From Candidatus Rokuibacteriota bacterium (GTDB lineage: Bacteria; JAUVQV01), in contig JAUVQV010000096.1 in the NCBI GenBank assembly GCA_030597995.1, forward strand, positions 1-5,267: 5,267 nucleotides of DNA, written 5' to 3'. The position numbers were made by a program, and so were the translations under genes. Below, one piece after another: positions 1-5,267 of this stretch. The notes below the pieces were generated by a model that had not been told where the DNA came from, did not search any database, and saw only the letters and a list, made by a program, of their open reading frames with translations. Each line of letters opens with the position of its first letter. Position 1 is the stretch's first letter.

Positions 1-207
1 ATCATTGCGAGTTTAAAGGAACGCCGGATCGGAGTGCTCATCACGGACCACAATGTACAAGAAACACTTGAGATTACTGATCGAGCGTATATCATTAATT
101 GTGGGAGCATACTGGAAACCGGCACTCCCGAGGAGATTGCCAGCAGCGAAAGAGCGCGGCAGATATACCTCGGCGAACGGTTCCAGCTTTCCGCCGGTGG
201 GGCGTGA
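1..207 (+). CDS. lptB: LptB, LPS export ABC transporter ATPase (3' end only)
   Basis: This is the C-terminal 68 residues of an ABC ATPase, read in frame 1 up to the TGA at 205-207; the start lies before the window. The segment shows the H-loop region [19 protein letters not shown], with the switch histidine at residue 17 of the fragment. A [12 protein letters not shown] strand follows, and then the ending [12 protein letters not shown], which is characteristic of LptB rather than of generic ABC ATPases. LptB works as a cytoplasmic homodimer that drives LptFG to extract lipopolysaccharide from the inner membrane. The family is about 240 residues long, so roughly 170 residues, including Walker A, the signature motif and Walker B, are missing upstream. 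The stop is 9 bases before rpoN, and lptB-rpoN is a classic conserved pair. The YLGExF ending and the neighbour make the assignment secure despite truncation. Confidence 0.93.
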   Translation: MIASLKERRIGVLITDHNVQETLEITDRAYIINCGSILETGTPEEIASSERARQIYLGERFQLSAGGA

Positions 208-216
208 TATAGAAAA

Positions 217-1644
217 ATGGAACCCAGACTTTCATTAAAGCTCTCGCAGAGGCTTGTCCTGACACCCACCCTGCAGCAAGCCATCAAGCTTCTGCAGTAT
301 TCCCGCCAGGAGCTGTTGCAGTACATCCGACAGGAGCTGCTGGAGAACCCGACCTTGGAGGAGAAACCGGCAAGCGACGCCGCGCCGGGAGAGGTGAAAA
401 GGGAAAACCCGTCTCCCGAGACGGCCCCGACCGACGGCGAAGGGCAAGACGGGGGAGTGATGGCCCGGGAGTTGGACAACGAATGGTTCAACTACCTGGG
501 GGAGTTTGGCAGCAACTATGAACCGCGCCACACTACCGAGTCGCCCACCTATGAGAACGTCCTGCCCACCTCGGAATCTCTCCAGGATCATCTGCTGAAG
601 CAGCTCCATATTTCCGCCCGCAGCGAAGAGGAGAAGCTGATAGGTTACGAAATCATAGGGAATATAGACGAGAGCGGTTATCTCCGGGCGGCGGCGGAGG
701 AATTGTCTGAAAGCCTCAGGGTCACGCCGGAAACGGTTGAGGCTGTAATTCGGCTGGTGCAAGAGATTGACCCGCCGGGAATCGGGGCCCGGAATCTGTC
801 GGAGTGTCTCCTGCAGCAGCTGAGGAACCTCGGTTTGGAGAGAGGAATTGAGGGACGCCTCGTTCGGGAGCACCTGAGTGATTTTGAGAGCCGGCGGTTG
901 AAGAAAATCGCCCGAGCCGAGAAAGTTCCGTTGGAAACCGTTTGCCGGGCCGCCAAGACGCTCGCCGGCCTCGATCCCCGGCCGGGAAGTTCCTACTCCC
1001 AGGAGACAACCCAGTACATCGTTCCGGATATCAACATCTGCAAAGTCGGCAACGAGTATCAGGTGCAGCTTGTCGAGGAGGGTCTGCCGCAACTTCGCAT
1101 CAACAGCTTCTACCGCCGGCTTTTCCGCAGCGGCCGGCTGAATGACGTGGACAAGGAGTTTCTTAACAATAAAGTCAACTCGGCGAGGTGGCTGATCAAG
1201 AGTATTTTGCAGCGGCAGCAGACTATCATCAAGGTGGCCAAGAGCATTGTGAAATTTCAGCGTGAGTTTCTGGACCGGGGACTTAACTTTCTCCAGCCGC
1301 TGGTGCTGCGGACGGTGGCCGAGGACATCAACATGCATGAATCTACGGTCAGCAGGGTGACGAGTAAAAAGTATGCGCAGACACCGCAGGGGCTCCTGGA
1401 GCTGAAATTCTTCTTCAACAGCGCCATCAACCGGAGCGAAGGCGGGTCCATGGCCTCGGTTTCCGTTCAGGAAATAATACAGAAGATAATCGCCCAGGAA
1501 GATACCCGATGTCCTTTGAGTGACCTTGAAATCGTGCGCTGTCTCAGGGAGGAGCATTTATTGAACATTGCCCGCCGGACGGTGGCCAAATATCGTGGGC
1601 TGATAAATATTTTGCCGGCCAGCCGCCGCCGTCAGATGTACTGA
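217..1644 (+). CDS. rpoN: RNA polymerase sigma-54 factor RpoN
   Basis: A 475-residue sigma-54, normal for the family. Residues 1-50 are Region I, Leu/Gln-rich (SQRLVLTPTLQQAIKLLQYS), which contacts activator AAA+ proteins and keeps the holoenzyme closed. Residues 51-115 are an acidic, Pro/Glu-rich Region II spacer. The core-binding domain follows, with GNIDESGYL near 148-156, IDPPGIGARNLSECLLQQL near 184-202 and LDPRPG near 252-257. The DNA-binding part has a helix-turn-helix around 366-390 (TVAEDINMHESTVSRVTSKK), then TPQGLLELKFFF. The RpoN box ARRTVAKYR (452-460), which reads the -24 element, is intact. The ATG at 217 is the natural family start, but its Shine-Dalgarno is poor (an A-rich GATATAGAAAA precedes it). 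Translation may depend on coupling to lptB, which ends 9 bases upstream. No rpoN promoter is visible inside the window. Confidence 0.98.
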   Translation: MEPRLSLKLSQRLVLTPTLQQAIKLLQYSRQELLQYIRQELLENPTLEEKPASDAAPGEVKRENPSPETAPTDGEGQDGGVMARELDNEWFNYLGEFGSNYEPRHTTESPTYENVLPTSESLQDHLLKQLHISARSEEEKLIGYEIIGNIDESGYLRAAAEELSESLRVTPETVEAVIRLVQEIDPPGIGARNLSECLLQQLRNLGLERGIEGRLVREHLSDFESRRLKKIARAEKVPLETVCRAAKTLAGLDPRPGSSYSQETTQYIVPDINICKVGNEYQVQLVEEGLPQLRINSFYRRLFRSGRLNDVDKEFLNNKVNSARWLIKSILQRQQTIIKVAKSIVKFQREFLDRGLNFLQPLVLRTVAEDINMHESTVSRVTSKKYAQTPQGLLELKFFFNSAINRSEGGSMASVSVQEIIQKIIAQEDTRCPLSDLEIVRCLREEHLLNIARRTVAKYRGLINILPASRRRQMY

Positions 1645-1646
1645 TG

Positions 1647-1661
1647 AGCACCTTCTTTGAT
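1647..1661 (+). promoter_or_regulatory. Weak sigma-54-like -24/-12 element before hpf
   Basis: Just after the rpoN stop the sequence reads AGCACCTTCTTTGAT. Against the sigma-54 consensus GGCACG-N4-TTGC the spacing between the two blocks is exact. The core GCAC and TTG are present, but the first G of GG is A and the C of GC is A. The element lies about 50 bases before the hpf ATG, a reasonable distance for a promoter. Loss of half of each invariant dinucleotide would usually weaken activity strongly, so this is only a candidate. No upstream activator site was recognised. Confidence 0.2.
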
Positions 1662-1690
1662 AACTCCGAAAAAACACGTTCTTTTTGTAA

Positions 1691-1706
1691 AGAGAGGGGG
1701 TCGGAG
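1691..1706 (+). promoter_or_regulatory. Ribosome binding region that sets the hpf start
   Basis: A purine-rich run, AGAGAGGGGGTCGGAG, lies just before the ATG at 1711. Either the AGAGGGGG part (spacing about 10) or the GGAG at 1703-1706 (spacing 4) could pair with 16S rRNA. It supports ATG 1711 over the in-frame TTG at 1657. The longer reading would add 18 residues that do not resemble the family and would place this run inside the gene. Confidence 0.6.
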
Positions 1707-1710
1707 TGAC

Positions 1711-2238
1711 ATGACTTTTCCCATCACGGTAACCGGGAGACAGATCGACATCACCGAGCCGCTGCGGGATTACGCCACCCAAAAGATGAGTCGTGCCTGC
1801 CGCTACCTCGACAAGATCATCGCGGTGCACATTACCCTCTCGGTGGAAAAATACCGCCACATCACTGAGGTTGTGGTCCAGGCTCACGGGGCTACGCTCC
1901 GGGGCAGGGAGGAGACCGAGAGTATGTACTCCTCCATCGACCAGGTGATGAGCAAGATCGAAGCCCAGGCCAAGCGTCTGAAAGAAAGGATCAAGAGCAA
2001 GAAACGACAGGAAGGGAAGGAGGACGCCGTCCCCGAGGAGGAGGGTTTCCCGGACCCTCCACGAGTTATTGTGGCCGAGACTTTCGCGGCCAAGCCGCTT
2101 ACGGTTGATGATGCTGTCCGGGAACTCCAGGGACTCAATGGCCTCTTTTTAGTTTTCCACAACACTCAGAGCGGACAGGTCAATGTTGTCTATAAGAGGA
2201 GCGACGGGCACTTTGGCCTGGTTCAGCCCCACTCCTAA
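1711..2238 (+). CDS. hpf: Ribosome hibernation promoting factor, long form (HPF/RaiA)
   Basis: A 175-residue protein with the two parts of long HPF. Residues 1-105 are the ribosome-binding beta-alpha-beta-beta-beta-alpha fold: it begins with ITVTGRQIDITEPLRDYA, and a basic helix (QAKRLKERIKSKKRQ) closes it. Residues 106-117 are an acidic linker. Residues 118-175 are the C-terminal dimerisation domain (PPRVIVAETFAAKPLTVDDA, then FLVFHNTQSGQVNVVYKRSDGHFGLVQP). In known long HPFs the N-domain sits in the decoding/anticodon channel of the 30S subunit, and the C-domain alone dimerises two 70S ribosomes into inactive 100S particles. No YfiA plus RMF pair is therefore expected. The start at 1711 is chosen because it matches the family N-terminus and has a purine-rich SD. 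The TAA is 9 bases before ptsN. rpoN-hpf-ptsN is a well known conserved order. Confidence 0.96.
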   Translation: MTFPITVTGRQIDITEPLRDYATQKMSRACRYLDKIIAVHITLSVEKYRHITEVVVQAHGATLRGREETESMYSSIDQVMSKIEAQAKRLKERIKSKKRQEGKEDAVPEEEGFPDPPRVIVAETFAAKPLTVDDAVRELQGLNGLFLVFHNTQSGQVNVVYKRSDGHFGLVQPHS

Positions 2239-2247
2239 GGGTTCCTG

Positions 2248-2709
2248 ATGAAACTGGCCGATATCCTTTCCGTCGAGAATATTATCGAAAACCTCCAGGC
2301 GCGTGACCAGATGGGACTCCTCCAGGAGTTCACCGCCCTCTTCGTCAGAAACGGACTCGTTCCCGAGGGTGTCGAACTGGTCCGGATTCTCAAGGATCGA
2401 GAGGACCTGGGGAGCACCGGAATCGGAGACGGGGTGGCGATTCCCCACGTCCGGGTGAAAAGGCTTTCCAGGATCCGAATGGCCGTGGGACGTTCTCCGG
2501 CGGGGGTGGATTTTCATGCCATCGACGGCCGCCCGGTGCACATTTTTTTCCTCCTGGTGGCCCCGGAGAATTCCACCGGCGAGCACCTCAAAACCCTGGC
2601 CAGAATATCTCGCCTGCTCAAGAAGCCGAACTTCAAGCATGTTCTCCTGGAGGCCGGCAGCGGGGAGGAGATGCTCAAGATAATTGTCAGCGAAGACGAG
2701 GAAGAATAA
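2248..2709 (+). CDS. ptsN: PTS EIIA-Ntr/fructose-type regulatory phosphoprotein PtsN
   Basis: A 153-residue single-domain EIIA of the PtsN/EIIA-Fru family, close to the roughly 150-165 typical length. The phospho-acceptor motif STGIGDGVAIPHVR puts the active histidine at residue 67. The family core also shows in VDFHAIDGRPVHIFFLLVAPENSTGEHLKTLARISRLL (about residues 88-124), and the tail is acidic (SEDEEE). PtsN receives phosphate from NPr/HPr and acts as a regulator, not a transporter subunit. In proteobacteria it affects potassium uptake, nitrogen/carbon balance and sigma-54-related functions. The ATG at 2248 has the run TAAGGG, which overlaps the hpf stop, as its probable SD with about 6-7 bases spacing, so it is probably coupled to hpf. 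Its last codons overlap the longest possible hprK reading frame. Position behind rpoN and hpf makes PtsN more likely than a sugar-specific fructose EIIA. Confidence 0.95.
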   Translation: MKLADILSVENIIENLQARDQMGLLQEFTALFVRNGLVPEGVELVRILKDREDLGSTGIGDGVAIPHVRVKRLSRIRMAVGRSPAGVDFHAIDGRPVHIFFLLVAPENSTGEHLKTLARISRLLKKPNFKHVLLEAGSGEEMLKIIVSEDEEE

Positions 2710-3730
2710 CACGTCCGACCCGCCGGCTCGCACGCGGCGAGGCCCCTCTCAGGGGCCGGGCCGGAGCCCGTCCGGCACCGCCGATTTGACTGTCGGGGAC
2801 GTTATTTCAGATCCCCATCTGGGGTTGAAACTTCTGGCCGGTTCCAGGGGATTGGGTCGGCCGGTGAGAGATTCGAAAATCCGGGAGCTGACATTGCCCC
2901 GGGATGACTCAAAGAGGAGTCCCATGGCCGAAAGCCTTCACGTCCTGGGACCGTCGGCGATCCGCTACCTATTGAAGCAGGACCTCGGCCGTCAGCGGCA
3001 AATCGCCGCTGACATCTGCTCGGTTCCGATGGCGGCCTTGGTGATTCCGGGGGACCCCGAGGTTCCGGCCGCCTTGCTGCGTGAGGGGCAGCGCCGACGC
3101 CTGCCCGTCATTTTTTCTCGGGAGCCGGCCTCCAGGTCCGTCACACGACTGAGCCGGTTTCTGAAAATTCTCTTCACGGCCGGAACTACCGTCCACGGAG
3201 TATTGATGGAAGTGTTCGGGGTAGGCGTTCTCATCCTGGGGCCAAGCGGTATCGGCAAGAGCGAATCGGCTTTGGATCTGGTCATGCGGGGACACCGCCT
3301 GATTGCCGACGATATTATCGTGTTGCGCCGACTCAGCGATCGGGCGATGGTGGGCAGCGGCACCGGTCTTTTCAATTACCACATGGAAATCCGGGGGCTG
3401 GGAATAATCAATATCCAGGATCTGTTCGGGGTGGCCGCCGTCTTGTCGTCAAAGGCTGTTGAACTGGTCGTCGAGCTGGAAGAGTGGAACATGCATCAGG
3501 CCTACGACCGCCTGGGGGTGGAAGAGGAGCGTTATTGTATCCTGAATTTTCAACTTCCCTACCTCCGCATCCCGGTCAACGCCGGCCGCAATATGGCGGT
3601 GATTCTGGAGGTCGCCGCCCGGAACCACCTCCTGAAAAAGCAGGGTGGCTACACCGCACGGGAGCTGGACCGCACTTTGTCCCGCCGCCTCGTGAAGACC
3701 CGAAGGGGAAGGAACAGACAGTTGGGATAA
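2684..3730 (+). CDS. hprK: HPr kinase/phosphorylase HprK (start uncertain: 2684 or 2786)
   Basis: HprK phosphorylates, and dephosphorylates, the regulatory serine of HPr. The longest frame is 348 residues from TTG 2684; a second in-frame TTG at 2786 gives 314, the usual family length. In the 314 numbering these are visible: His137 in TTVHGVL; Walker A GPSGIGKS with Lys158; the Asp pair 175/176 in RGHRLIADD; the signature MEIRGLGIINIQDLFGV with Glu201; YDRLG with Arg242; and the C-terminal IPVNAGRNMAVILEVAARN. All sit at a constant offset of three from the Lactobacillus casei catalytic positions as I recall them. TTG 2684 overlaps ptsN by 26 bases and has GGAGGAG (2664-2670) 13 bases upstream; TTG 2786 has no SD. 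No ATG or GTG lies between. The extra 34 residues are Arg/Pro/Ser-rich and unlike the family. The N-terminal domain also lacks the usual RPG...AG motif. Function is secure, start is not. Confidence 0.93.
   Translation: MSAKTRKNNTSDPPARTRRGPSQGPGRSPSGTADLTVGDVISDPHLGLKLLAGSRGLGRPVRDSKIRELTLPRDDSKRSPMAESLHVLGPSAIRYLLKQDLGRQRQIAADICSVPMAALVIPGDPEVPAALLREGQRRRLPVIFSREPASRSVTRLSRFLKILFTAGTTVHGVLMEVFGVGVLILGPSGIGKSESALDLVMRGHRLIADDIIVLRRLSDRAMVGSGTGLFNYHMEIRGLGIINIQDLFGVAAVLSSKAVELVVELEEWNMHQAYDRLGVEEERYCILNFQLPYLRIPVNAGRNMAVILEVAARNHLLKKQGGYTARELDRTLSRRLVKTRRGRNRQLG
2741..2770 (+). other. GC-rich tandem stem-loops at the ptsN/hprK junction
   Basis: GGCCCCT (2741-2747) and AGGGGCC (2751-2757) form a perfect 7-bp stem with a CTC loop. 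Immediately after, CGGGC (2757-2761) and GCCCG (2766-2770) can form a 5-bp stem with a four-base loop; the two share one base. They lie 31-61 bases after the ptsN stop and just before TTG 2786. No T-run follows, so this is not an intrinsic terminator. If hprK starts at 2786 it would be a leader structure able to hinder initiation or to stabilise a processed mRNA end. If it starts at 2684 the structure is inside the coding region. Confidence 0.4.
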
Positions 3731-3746
3731 CCATGTTGTCGGCGCA

Positions 3747-4616
3747 ATGACTAAGAGAACAGAGTTCATCGTTATCAGTGGGCTTTCGGGATCTGGAAGG
3801 AGTACCGCCATCAAGGCGTTCGAGGATCTGGGTTCATATTGCGTGGACAATCTGCCGATCGCCCTCCTTCCCAAGATACTGGAGCTGTTTCAGGAAAGCG
3901 CCATAGATGTGAAACGGGTGGTGCTGGGGATGGATATCCGCGTGAAGGAGTTCGTTGAAAAATTCCCTGCCACCTTCCAGAAGATCCGAGACCGCGGAGT
4001 GCCGCTGCGGCTGCTCTTCTTCGAGGCCTCGGAGAAAGTCCTGGTGCGGCGCTTCAGTGAAACCCGCCGCACGCATCCCTTGGGTGGTATGGGCTCCCTG
4101 CGTGAGGCCATACGGCTGGAGATACAGGAACTCGCCCCCCTGAGGGCGCTGGCCGATCAGGTGATAGGTACATCGCGGATGAGCCTCCGGGACCTGCGTG
4201 AGAAAATATTCGAAATCAGCAAGGAGAGCGGCAGCGCCGAGGAGCTTGTTATTTCCGTGCTCTCTTTCGGCTACAAGTTCGGGTTGCCCTTCGACGCCGA
4301 CCTGGTGTTCGATGTCCGGTTCCTCCCAAACCCCTTTTTCATAGAGCACCTCAAGTCGCAGACCGGTCTGGACGATCCGGTGCGAGAGTATGTGATGCAG
4401 AGGCCAGAAACAAAGGTCTTTCTCAAGGAATTTTTCCAATTTTTAAAATTTGTCGTGCCCCGTTATCATTTGGATGGGAAGGTCTACCTCACGATCGGGA
4501 TCGGCTGCACCGGGGGGAGACATCGCTCAGTGGTGATCGCCCGGGCCGTCGCCGGGTTTTTGGAGGAAGAAGGTTATTCGGTTTCGGTCCGCAACCGCGA
4601 TATCCAGGGGGAATAG
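3747..4616 (+). CDS. rapZ: RapZ/YvcJ family nucleotide- and RNA-binding adapter protein
   Basis: A 289-residue RapZ (YvcJ) homologue, normal length. The N-terminal P-loop domain has ISGLSGSGRSTAIKAFEDLG, then YCVDNLPIALLPK (about residues 31-43) and a Walker B-like VVLGMDIR (58-65). The Walker A lysine position is Arg18. The middle carries LSFGYKFGLPFDADLVFDVR and FLPNPFFIEHLKSQTGLDDP (172-211). The C-terminal domain has TIGIGCTGGRHRSVVIA (249-265), the conserved small-molecule/RNA-binding loop, ending VRNRDIQGE. In Escherichia coli RapZ binds glucosamine-6-phosphate and directs small RNA GlmZ to RNase E, tuning GlmS; Bacillus YvcJ hydrolyses nucleotides. Outside enterics the sRNA role is not expected to transfer directly, so a role in envelope-precursor sensing is inference. 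The ATG at 3747 fits the family, though its SD is weak. It starts 16 bases after hprK. Confidence 0.95.
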   Translation: MTKRTEFIVISGLSGSGRSTAIKAFEDLGSYCVDNLPIALLPKILELFQESAIDVKRVVLGMDIRVKEFVEKFPATFQKIRDRGVPLRLLFFEASEKVLVRRFSETRRTHPLGGMGSLREAIRLEIQELAPLRALADQVIGTSRMSLRDLREKIFEISKESGSAEELVISVLSFGYKFGLPFDADLVFDVRFLPNPFFIEHLKSQTGLDDPVREYVMQRPETKVFLKEFFQFLKFVVPRYHLDGKVYLTIGIGCTGGRHRSVVIARAVAGFLEEEGYSVSVRNRDIQGE

Positions 4617-4620
4617 AATC

Positions 4621-4626
4621 AGGAGG
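4621..4626 (+). promoter_or_regulatory. Consensus Shine-Dalgarno for the EIIA gene
   Basis: A perfect AGGAGG lies 5 bases before the ATG at 4632, in the 15-base gap after rapZ. It is the only full-consensus SD in the window; rpoN, ptsN, hprK and rapZ have weak or poorly spaced ones. This suggests the EIIA protein is made in larger amounts than the proteins just upstream from the same transcript. Confidence 0.8.
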
Positions 4627-4631
4627 TTTAT

Positions 4632-5090
4632 ATGATCGGTCTGGTGTTAGCCACGCACGGCGAACTGGGAGAGGCGTTTATTCGCTCTATGAAGATGATT
4701 GTCGGAGAGCAATCTCAGGTCGAGCCCCTCTCCCTCCAGCTGGCGGACAACATACAGGCGGCCAAAGGAAAATTGAGCCGGGCCGTCCAGAAGGCGGACT
4801 CCGGCGATGGGGTCCTGATTTTGACAGACATGCTCGGGGGGACACCTTCAAATCTCTGTCTTTCCCTCCTCGGCCGGTCCCAGGTGGAGGTGGTCTCCGG
4901 AGTGAACCTGCCGATGCTCCTGAAGGCCACTCTTGCCCGTAAGGAGTCCGGCCTACGTGAAACCGCGAACCGAGTGAAGAAACATGCCAGGGACAGCATT
5001 CTTGTCGCGAGCGAGGTCTTGGAGAGCGGCACCAGGCATGAGGCTCCGGCTTCCCGTTCGCAGAAAAACCGGGAACGCAAGAGGTCATGA
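4632..5090 (+). CDS. PTS mannose/sorbose-family EIIA domain protein
   Basis: A 152-residue free-standing EIIA of the mannose superfamily, structurally unrelated to PtsN. The N-terminus IGLVLATHGELGEAF holds the phospho-acceptor His9 (His10 in Escherichia coli ManX). Other family marks are KMIVGE, GVLILTDMLGGTPSN (residues 60-74, with Asp66) and VVSGVNLPMLLKA (87-99). The domain ends near residue 130, and the last 22 residues are a hydrophilic, Arg/Lys/Ser-rich tail. EIIA-Man takes phosphate from HPr at His9 and passes it to an EIIB-Man, whose gene begins at the 3' end of this one. Whether the pair feeds a sugar permease or is purely regulatory cannot be told, because any EIIC/EIID genes would lie past the window. 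Translation begins from a consensus SD. The TGA overlaps the next ATG as ATGA, indicating translational coupling. Confidence 0.93.
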   Translation: MIGLVLATHGELGEAFIRSMKMIVGEQSQVEPLSLQLADNIQAAKGKLSRAVQKADSGDGVLILTDMLGGTPSNLCLSLLGRSQVEVVSGVNLPMLLKATLARKESGLRETANRVKKHARDSILVASEVLESGTRHEAPASRSQKNRERKRS

Positions 5091-5267
5091 TCTCATTGGT
5101 CAGGGTCGATGATCGTCTGGTCCACGGTCAGATTACCGTAGGCTGGGTTCCGTACCTGAGGGCCACTCAAATTCTCGTGGTCAATGATCGCCTGGCCGCC
5201 GATTCAGTGTTGGCGGCAATTGTGCGGACGGGTGGGACTGCCGGCTTGAAGATCGAGGTCGTGAGTA
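5087..5267 (+). CDS. PTS mannose/sorbose-family EIIB (5' end only)
   Basis: An open frame running off the window: 60 complete codons plus one base, against about 160 residues for the family. The start MISLVRVDDRLVHGQITVGW is the diagnostic EIIB-Man N-terminus. The phospho-acceptor is His13 in DDRLVHGQ; VPYLRATQILVVNDRLAAD follows, as expected. EIIB receives phosphate from EIIA-Man and normally passes it to sugar carried by the EIIC/EIID membrane pair. The ATG at 5087 overlaps the EIIA stop in an ATGA junction. A purine run AAGAGG (5079-5084) lies only two bases upstream, too close for ideal SD use, so initiation is probably by coupling. TTG 5096 is a less likely alternative. Expected next genes, by analogy with related operons, are EIIC, EIID, HPr and EI; none can be seen here. 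Confidence 0.92.
   Translation, partial: MISLVRVDDRLVHGQITVGWVPYLRATQILVVNDRLAADSVLAAIVRTGGTAGLKIEVVS

Noticed and set aside
53..238. 61-codon plus-strand frame across the lptB end
   Set aside because: It lies out of frame over the well-supported lptB C-terminus and runs into rpoN; no family resemblance.
235..1557. 440-codon open frame on the minus strand opposite rpoN
   Set aside because: It is entirely antisense to a secure rpoN gene, shows no recognisable domain, and long antisense frames are common in GC-rich coding DNA.
1669..1686. A-run/T-run imperfect palindrome before hpf, considered as a terminator or operator
   Set aside because: Only a five-base A/T stem pairs well, there are mismatches near the centre and no GC stem, so neither a terminator nor a defined operator is supported.
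1657..1690. Possible sigma-70 promoter (TTGATA followed by a TTGTAA-like -10)
   Set aside because: The spacer would be about 22 bases, and at 17 bases the -10 position reads TCTTTT; no acceptable -10 box.
1657..1710. Upstream TTG start adding 18 residues to HPF
   Set aside because: The added residues do not match HPF N-termini, and the purine-rich SD lies just before ATG 1711.
2774..2790. GGCAC...TTG before hprK as a sigma-54 promoter
   Set aside because: The blocks are two bases too far apart, and spacing is critical for sigma-54.
3733..3750. ATG at 3733 as an alternative rapZ start
   Set aside because: It is out of frame with rapZ and meets a stop only a few codons later.
1..5267. A previously undescribed defence, mobile or RNA-based system
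   Set aside because: All eight genes belong to known families in a known conserved order. I saw no direct repeats, insertion-sequence ends, tRNA, CRISPR units or orphan intergenic space.

Overview
The window is a compact, single-strand (+) operon segment from a diderm bacterium. Gene order is lptB (3' end only) - rpoN - hpf (long form) - ptsN - hprK - rapZ - mannose-family PTS EIIA - mannose-family PTS EIIB (5' end only). The DNA is moderately GC-rich by eye. An LPS-transport ATPase implies an outer membrane. The presence of HPr kinase, RapZ and a separate mannose-type EIIA and EIIB behind rpoN/hpf/ptsN resembles what I know from deltaproteobacterial lineages (Geobacter/Desulfuromonas-like, now Desulfobacterota and relatives). 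That taxonomic placement is inference, not something the sequence proves.

Layout. Bases 1-207 are the last 68 codons of lptB. Bases 217-1644 are rpoN (sigma-54), complete with the RpoN box. A 66-base gap (1645-1710), the longest non-coding stretch when the long hprK frame is accepted, carries a weak sigma-54-like element and the hpf ribosome binding site. Bases 1711-2238 are long-form hpf and 2248-2709 are ptsN. hprK ends at 3730, and its start is uncertain (2684 or 2786). A GC-rich hairpin lies at the ptsN/hprK junction. rapZ (3747-4616) is followed by a consensus Shine-Dalgarno and the EIIA gene (4632-5090), whose stop overlaps the start of the EIIB gene (5087 to the window end). Gaps are 9-16 bases or negative everywhere except before hpf and possibly before hprK, so the genes are very probably co-transcribed.

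How they fit together. RpoN supplies the alternative sigma factor. Hpf silences ribosomes as 100S dimers. PtsN, the EIIA and the EIIB are phospho-acceptors of a phosphotransferase chain, and HprK sets the serine phosphorylation of the HPr carrier. RapZ links the group to amino-sugar and cell-envelope metabolism, and LptB powers LPS export. This is the known rpoN-PTS(Ntr) regulatory neighbourhood extended by mannose-type PTS parts. All expected phospho-site histidines and the HprK catalytic residues are visible.

I found no mobile element, RNA gene, CRISPR array or convincing new system. The points worth a second look are the hprK start and hairpin, the diverged HprK N-terminal domain, the sigma-54-like element before hpf, the Walker A arginine in RapZ, and the EIIA/EIIB junction.
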